64,000 bases of DNA from Leucaena leucocephala (Eukaryota; Streptophyta; Magnoliopsida; Fabales; Fabaceae), in the NCBI GenBank assembly GCA_037074615.1, contig CM073563.1, positions 17,096,501 through 17,160,500 on the forward strand, read 5' to 3'. The translations under genes were made by a program, and so were the position numbers. Below, piece by piece: positions 57,698 through 64,000 of the stretch. The notes under the pieces are model-generated. The model had not been told where the DNA came from. It was given only the letters and a program-made list of their open reading frames with translations, and ran no database searches. Position 1 is the stretch's first letter. Each line of letters begins with the position of its first letter.

Positions 57698-60600
57698 TGT
57701 CATATCCCTAATTTTCTGACCTGATGTACCTGTACACTTTATCTGCAATAGATATAAGATTCTTGGAATAAACTGTATCAGATTGCAAAAAGAAATGGAA
57801 GGATTAATAACTAAGGAAAGAATAGGGACCAAAATACAAATTGAAAAGTTTGAAGACAAAAAGTTGAAATAGAAATAAAAGGAGGGACCTAAATGCAATT
57901 AATGGAAAATTCAAGGACTAAAGTGCAATTATTCAAAAATTAAGGGACCTAAATATAAATATGGAAAAGTTGAGACAAAACAGGCCAAAAATGCCCGGAA
58001 TCAGATCAGACCCAAATTTTACCAGTAGATAGACAAAAATATTCCGGTCAGTTTAACGCAACACAGAATTTTGATTTAAGGCCCCGATTAATTGATATAA
58101 ATTCCTGAAGTCAGAAGGAATTATTACAGTATTTTTCAGATCTAAAAATCATATGAGACTTTATTAGTAAATTCATATATTTAATATATGAATTTATAAA
58201 ATTGACAGAATCGGAAAAGGAATCCTGTAGAAGCCAAACCGGATTTTTCAGTGAAATAAAATACCCGATAAATAGGATCGGGAGAGTTGTAACGTGAATT
58301 GGGCCATAAAGGTAATACAGGCAATAAGCCCATAATAAGGCCCAAATGGCGCCATCATAAGTCCATTAAGGTGATTGGACAGTTATGTGGGCCAGAGACC
58401 AGAGCAGTCCAGGAAAAGTATGAAATTACGAAAATGCCCCTGGATGCCATACTGTACTAGTGATGGATGGAGGTCATTTTGGTCATTATGGACAGGCCAA
58501 AAATATGGGACATAGTATAAATATGATTATATAGAGTCAATATATGCTCTGAGGCAGTGTAAAGAGATGTGAAATGACAATTTTGCCCTTAGGGTTAGTA
58601 CAGTGCAGGAAAGGACACTAAGGGTATTTTGGTCATTTCCCAAGAGATGGATGGCAGATAAATACTCAGTATAATATTTTCAATGATATGAGAAGCCTAG
58701 ACATTAATTTCCAGGAAAGAATACATATCCTAATATATTATAAAAAATTAGGAACAAAACACAGTCCGGTTGTTGTGAAACTGCACTGATCGGTACCGGA
58801 TTGAACTGGAATTTCTCCAGAAGGTTCTTTGCATGGGCAGCACGCCACCTAACCCTCTTAGGTGTCCCATGAGCTGTCCGACATGATGTAATAATTATTC
58901 TTTTTAGAAAAAGTAAAATCCAAGATTAAATGTGAGCCTTTAGATCAAATAGTAACCAAATCAATCTTGGCCATCCATTTCAACCCAAATTTCTCTATAA
59001 ATACCCCCCTATTCAGAACACTTCGGCATGCATGGTGAACCATAGGGAAACTCTTGCAAAATTTTCATTCAACCAAGAAAGAAGCAACCAAAGTGAAGTA
59101 ACAAGTAAGGTAATCATCTCCCTTGATCTTGAGCTTTGTTCTAGCAAGTTAGCTCACGGTTTTAAGGGGTTTTCATGCTATATTTCCCTTATGGTTGCTT
59201 CTGGAAGTGCTTCTCATATGTGGTTAAAATATGAGTTTTATGTTATGGATAGTTTAGACAAGCTTAAACAAGCTAGAATCAAGTGGTATAAGCTTCTGAA
59301 TTCAAGTATGTTTGGATTTAGGGTTTTGTGTTCTTGCTGGTACTGTACGTGGTACTGTTAATATGATGGAATTTCATGATTTTGATGCTTCCAATGAGTT
59401 TAAAATGGAAAGTTGTGGGGGGATAAAGTAGGAGAACAAGTATTGGAAGCACTGGAATCAAAATGAGAATTTTTGGAAAACAAGAGCATGCATTTCGGTT
59501 TGGCACTGTAGCAATTGGTATGTTTTTATTTTGGAAATTCCGATTTCATATTTGGATTCTACATTAAAAATTATGTGGAAATGAACCATGAGAATTTATT
59601 TTGGAAAGGTGGAAGTAGGAAACATAAATTAGAGAAAGAAAGGGAGCTAGTGAAAACCTAGTCTTGGATTTGATTTCAAGTTGAGTTGTAACTTGATATT
59701 ATGTTGTAATGGCTAGGTTTTGACATTTGTGAAGGAAGGAAAGCACTTCAAGAAGGTCTTGACCAAGATAGCTAAGAGGTAGCAAGGATACCTAACTATA
59801 ACTCATGTTTGTTTAATTGTTTTGCTTACTTGTTGATTATGGTGTTTGGTTGAGCTTGAGCTTATGTCATCATGTTATGATGAAGTATGAATGATTGCAA
59901 CTCCTTGCAAGTTATATCATGACAATATGCATGTTAGAGTTTTCTTATGTACCATTATGAAGTAGCTCCCATCAAATGATAACATGTTAAGCATACAATT
60001 ATTCATGCATGATATTATAGTTTGTGTAACTTGCTATTGGGATTTTCATGAAATCTCATTCCTTCCACATGCATAACTATGTTTTAGGTGCTGGATCCTC
60101 TCAATGGAAGAGAGTAAATGTTAATGATTAAGTTTGTATAATAAGTTATATGACTCACATGACACTATGGGATGATATGCTAGCATGCAAGGTGTATGTT
60201 TCTGTAACTCTGTTGTGAGGCCGTGGTGATGTGATGATGATTTTGATATGTAAACCAACGAGTTTTAGTATGAAATTTGGTTTGAAGTTATATAAGAGAC
60301 AGATCTTTAAATGTACACCAAGAACGCCTTAATTGAATAAATATCCGAATTGTTATGATTTTCCAAAGTTGCAAGTAAGATCTGGAATTGAGATAAAACG
60401 AGTGCTGAGAGGCAGTGACGTTCACGCAATGATTTCATATATCAAATGAACGAATTTTTCTATAAAATTTGGTGAGCTTAAAGAGGACGTCTAGATCTTT
60501 AATTCCATATGTAACAAAGTTAATTTGGATAAGTAACCAAAGAGAAATGAATTTTTGAAGTTAAGCCAAGAAACTGGAACCTCCAGATTTTTACCAAATG

Positions 60601-60906
60601 AACAGTGATTTTAACCAATAAACTGATTTCATTTGGACCAGAGAGCCTCAGTTTCATATTTTTACCTCAAATATTTATGAAATATATTTCATTAGAAATT
60701 GGAACCATATTATTTTGATTTTTCTACAATTAATTATGAATTTTCAAAGTAGGGTACATGTTCTGGAATTACCAAATAAACAGTAACAATGAACAGTACA
60801 CAAGAGCAAATCTTTGGAAATGGATGTTTTCAAAGCAAATGAGCATGTAATTGGTTCCAATCACTTCTAATGGAATATAATTGAGGTTAAAAGTAAGGAT
60901 GTGACA
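57698..60906 (+). repeat. 5' LTR (3,209 bp)
   Basis: Starts TGTCATATCCC and ends GTAAGGATGTGACA, with the primer site four bases later. It is the most complete member of the LTR family seen at 3,199, 11,316, 17,149 and 42,863. ORFs inside it (59,032-59,361, 59,318-59,506) are spurious. Confidence 0.85.
58996..59003 (+). promoter_or_regulatory. LTR TATA box
   Basis: TATAAATA followed by CCCCCCT, conserved in position across the family. Confidence 0.5.
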
Positions 60907-60909
60907 ATT

Positions 60910-60921
60910 TGGTATCAGAGC
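60910..60921 (+). other. Primer-binding site, tRNA-Met type
   Basis: TGGTATCAGAGC is the standard initiator-Met primer site of plant gypsy elements. A second TTGGTATCAGAGCATAG at about 61,115 suggests a local duplication of the primer-site region. Confidence 0.85.
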
Positions 60922-61341
60922 CAGGTTATGAGATGGCTAAGATTCTTTACCATGATCGGGGGTTCTCACTGCGTGAGAGTGGGACGAAGCGTTGGCTCTT
61001 ACCCCGATATGGCCAACCGGCTTTGCCACTGGGAGGTTGCATTGCAGTCGAGAGGCTGGTGCGTAAAACTTGCGTCTGAGGTACCTTTTGTAGTCCTAAG
61101 AAGGACTCTGCAATTTGGTATCAGAGCATAGGATTCTGGTTTAGAAAATGCTCTGAATAGATTATTTTAGACTGATACATAAGTGAACCTATGAATGTAC
61201 TTATGACAGTGAGGCTATGGTATGTGTGTATGTTATGGAAGTAATGCTGTTGAAATTGCTGTATGCTATGTTTTGAATGAAATATAAAGTATGTTAATTA
61301 TAATATTCCTTTCCTATTTCCTATTACGATAGTAAAACAAA

Positions 61342-62690
61342 ATAGTAAGAACCAAAAGAGCTAGTGCTTCGGGTGAACCCCAAAACGCCGAAGATATTAA
61401 TCAGTTGATTTTAGAACTGCTGGAACAGCAGCAGAAGCTGATAGAGGAAGTAAAAGCTGCTCAAGTAAGGAGTGAGCAGGAAAGGGATACTGCTATAGCA
61501 GCAGCTATAGCTGAAGTAGTAGAGAACCTCAGACACCCAGAGTCTACAGGTACAGCTAATACAGAACCAGAGATGGTTCAATAGACAACAGAACTGCCGA
61601 GACAGACAGGACAAACAGTAGATCCTACTAGTATTCAACAATGGATGGCTAAGTTCTGTAAGCATAGTCCTCCGACGTTCGAGGGAACGTTCGATATACA
61701 AAAAGCGGAGGATTAGATCAGCAGACTGGAGAAGATCTTCAAGGTAATGGGTTGTCTGTCTGAGAGTAAAGCACAGATGATAATCTACCAGTTAGAGAGA
61801 GATGCTGACAGATGGTGGAAGAACACAGAGATAGTATTGCAGGCCAGACACATTCCTATCACATGGGAAGTATTCCTTGAACAGTTTTATGAGAAGTATT
61901 TTCCCCAGTCAGTGCGGGATGAACGAGAAGCAGAATTCCTTATGTTTAAGACAAGGAGAAAAAGAATCATTTGATGAATACTTGGTAAAGTTCATCCGTC
62001 TTTCCCAGTATTCCACTTACCTGCGACAGGTGGATGATGAGCGATGGATGACGGAAAGGATGATCAGGGGATTGAATACTACTCTGAAAGATAAGATGAC
62101 CCCTCAACAATACCATCAGTTCAATAAAGCAGTAGAGGCCTGCAGAATTATTGAGAATAGTCTGAATCACCGGATGCTGATAAGACCGGTAAGCAGAGAG
62201 AATGCTGCTCATGAGAGACCTAACCAAGATAGAAATGCAGCCAGTGGTAGTGGCTATAATAAGAAGAGAAAAAGGCAATGGCAGCAGAACCGAAAGCCTA
62301 ACAGAGGAAACTATAGGGTTGACACAAATAATAGAGATCAGAGGTCTAGAGTATGTGACAAATATGGGAAGAACCATGGAGACAGACCATGCTTGATGGG
62401 GCAAAATGTCTGTTACACATGTGGGAAGCCTGGACATTTCTCCAGGAGTTGTCCTCAAGCATCTGATTATCAAAGGCCGTGCACTCAAGGGCGAGTGTTT
62501 GCAATGACAAGGGAAGAGGCACAAAGATCACCCGAGATGATCCAAGGTATCATCTATCTCAATAATCATGCTGTGATTGCTATGTTTGATTCGGGTGCAA
62601 GTCATTCCTTTGTTTCTTATGAATGTGCTAAATGTTTGGGCCTTATAATTAGCAAGCTGCATTATGCCATGTGTCACAACCCCTATAAAT
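61342..62690 (+). pseudogene. gag-protease, decayed
   Basis: The frame begins at ATA (61,342), where ATG would be expected, and reads VRTKRASASGE. TAG codons interrupt at 61,582 and 61,714, the second where a Trp is usual. A one-base frameshift near 61,945 moves the frame to that of 61,877-62,695, which carries the capsid domain (SFDEYLVKFIRLSQ, MIRGLN). The first zinc knuckle reads CDKYGKNHGDRPC (second Cys replaced by Tyr) and the second is intact: CYTCGKPGHFSRSC (62,411-62,452). The aspartic protease motif MFDSGASHSFVS follows (62,582). Gag packages the RNA and the protease cuts the polyprotein. A second frameshift near 62,665 leads into pol. Confidence 0.88.
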
Positions 62691-64000
62691 GCTAAAGTAG
62701 TTACATCAGATGTCTGCCTAAATAGTGTCATTCGATATGAATATTGTTGCACTACTCTTGACCTCATATGCATGCCATTCCATGAGATTGATGTCATAAT
62801 TGGATTGAATTGGTTGTCTACCAATAATGTAATGCTGGATTGTAAGAACAAAACTCTAGTTCTTTGTCCACAAACCCCAAATGTGAATCCAGAGGTGAAA
62901 CTGAATTTCCTGACGGAGGCTCAAGTGGATAGATATTTACAAAAAAGATGTCAGGGATATATGGTCTTCTTTTCTGTTCAAGCAGAAGTGGAAGAAGGAA
63001 TTGAAGCAATTCCTGTGGTCAGAGAATTTCCCGAAGTATTTCCGAAAGAGATTCAGGGATTGCCTCCAGAACGAGAAGTGGAGTTTGCAATTGACATTGT
63101 ACCTGGAGTTGGACCAGTATCTAAAGCCCCATATCGTATGCCTCCCAATGAGATGATTGAACTTAAAAAGCAGATAGAGGAGCTATTAGAGAAAGGTTTC
63201 ATCCGACCCAGTGTTTCTCCATGGGGTGCTCCAGTGTTATTCGTCAAGAATAAGGATGGCAGTCTCAGATTATGCATTGATTATCGGGAGTTGAATAAGA
63301 TTACTGTTAACAATAAGTACCCTCTTCCCCGAATTGATGATTTGTTAGACCAGTTGGTTGGAGCAAGCTTATTCTCTAAGATTGATCTGAGGTCAGGTTA
63401 TCACCAACTCAGAATCAAAGCAGATGATATTTCAAAGACTGCGTTCAGGACTCGATATGGTCATTTTGAATTTCTAGTGATGCCCTTTGGTCTGATGAAT
63501 GCACTTGCAATTTTCATGGATTACATGAATAGAATCTTCAGGCCTTACCTAGATCAGTTTGTGGTAGTTTTCATTGATGATATCCTAGTGTACTCCAAAT
63601 CTGCTGTAGAGCATGAAGAGCATTTGAGAATTGTTCTTAGTACTCTTAAAAAGAAATGACTCTATACTAAGCTTAGTAAATGTGAGTTTTGGCTGCAAGA
63701 AGTCAAATTTCTCGGTCATATCATATCCCATAAAGGGGTAGCTGTAGATCCTAGCAAAGTTGAAGCAGTGCTAAGCTGGGAACAGCCAAGGACAGTGACA
63801 GAGATCAAAAGTTTTCTGGGCTTAGCAGGGTATTATAGAAGATTTATTAAGGACTTTTCTCGAATTGCTCTATTGTTAACCAAGCTGACAAGAAAGAATC
63901 AGCAGTTCAAGTGGGATGAGAAGTGTGAGGCCAGTTTTCATGAACTAAAGCAAAGATTAACCATGACTCCTAGGCTGATTATTCTAGACCTAACTCAGAC
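62664..64000 (+). pseudogene. pol: protease end, reverse transcriptase, start of RNase H; one premature stop
   Basis: Open from about 62,664 to a TGA at 63,657-63,659; the same frame then continues open to the window end. It contains the protease C-terminal part (IDVIIGLNWLS), then RT: GFIRPSVSPWGAPVLFVKNK, LRLCIDYRELNKITV, YPLPRIDDLLDQL, FSKIDLRSGYHQL, MPFGLMNALAIF and the catalytic FIDDILVYS (about 63,570). After the stop come KLSKCEFWL, FLGHIIS, FLGLAGYYRRFI and FKWDEKCEASF, which is the RT thumb and connection to RNase H. The TGA fits a CGA to TGA change. P is replaced by L in the usual 'LTNAPAAF' stretch. Integrase is beyond the window. Confidence 0.92.

Larger units (their letters stand above)
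57698..64000 (+). mobile_element. Ty3/gypsy (Tekay/Del-like chromovirus) element, 5' part, runs off window
   Basis: Order is LTR (57,698-60,906), tRNA-Met primer site (60,910-60,921), about 420 bp leader, gag, protease and reverse transcriptase. The long LTR, tRNA-Met primer and sequence of the RT and zinc knuckle suit the Tekay/Del lineage of plant chromoviruses. The rest of pol and the 3' LTR lie beyond 64,000. Coding regions carry stops and frameshifts, so this copy is inactive. Confidence 0.88.

Noticed and set aside
61967..62524. 185-codon minus-strand ORF
   Set aside because: Antisense shadow of the gag/zinc-knuckle coding region; no domain of its own.

Overview
This is a plant nuclear window, most likely from a eudicot. 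It is AT-rich, rich in retrotransposons and poor in genes. I support one intact host gene: a two-exon membrane-associated kinase regulator of the MAKR6 type at 53,910-54,595 (+). Nearly everything else that can be named is transposable-element DNA: Ty3/gypsy-type LTRs and a decayed gag-pol, solo LTRs of a second family, two CACTA (En/Spm) transposase pseudogenes, one structurally complete non-autonomous CACTA element, and a truncated LINE.

Layout. 1-2,839: minus-strand LTR-element end (LTR, degenerate primer-binding site, short gag-like start). 3,199-13,360: plus-strand gypsy-type element with two related LTRs, an extra decayed ORF before gag, and a GTCGCGAC-type minisatellite. 13,361-21,130: minus-strand CACTA transposase pseudogene split by a 1.86-kb solo LTR (15,174-17,035, TSD CTTTC) and a gypsy-type LTR (about 17,149-20,109). 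21,131-24,874: AT-rich DNA without a recognisable gene. 24,875-29,933: possible CACTA-like element with matching subterminal palindromes, holding an exon-like fragment and a 5'-truncated L1-type LINE. 31,161-35,494: LTR-like DNA, a second CACTA transposase pseudogene and an unidentified decayed ORF. 35,495-38,055: a second copy of the LTR found at 663-2,839. 39,001-42,857: likely 3' end and LTR of an Athila/Tat-like element. 42,863-47,730: a solo LTR (TSD CCTTT) that contains another solo LTR (43,169-45,057, TSD TAAAG). 49,420-53,191: non-autonomous CACTA element (TSD TAC) with CG-rich subterminal arrays and captured exon-like pieces, one of which resembles a receptor-like kinase. 53,910-54,595: the MAKR gene. 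57,698-64,000: 5' LTR, primer-binding site and decayed gag-pol of a Tekay/Del-like gypsy element that runs off the window.

The elements do not form a pathway. Their order records layered insertions: CACTA hosts were hit by LTR elements, which then recombined to solo LTRs, and one LTR was hit again. The most unusual parts are the chimeric non-autonomous CACTA element, the extra ORF plus CpG-rich minisatellite in the first gypsy element, a probable gene-conversion tract between its LTRs, and the exact nested solo-LTR insertions. All alignments here were made by eye. No database search was run.
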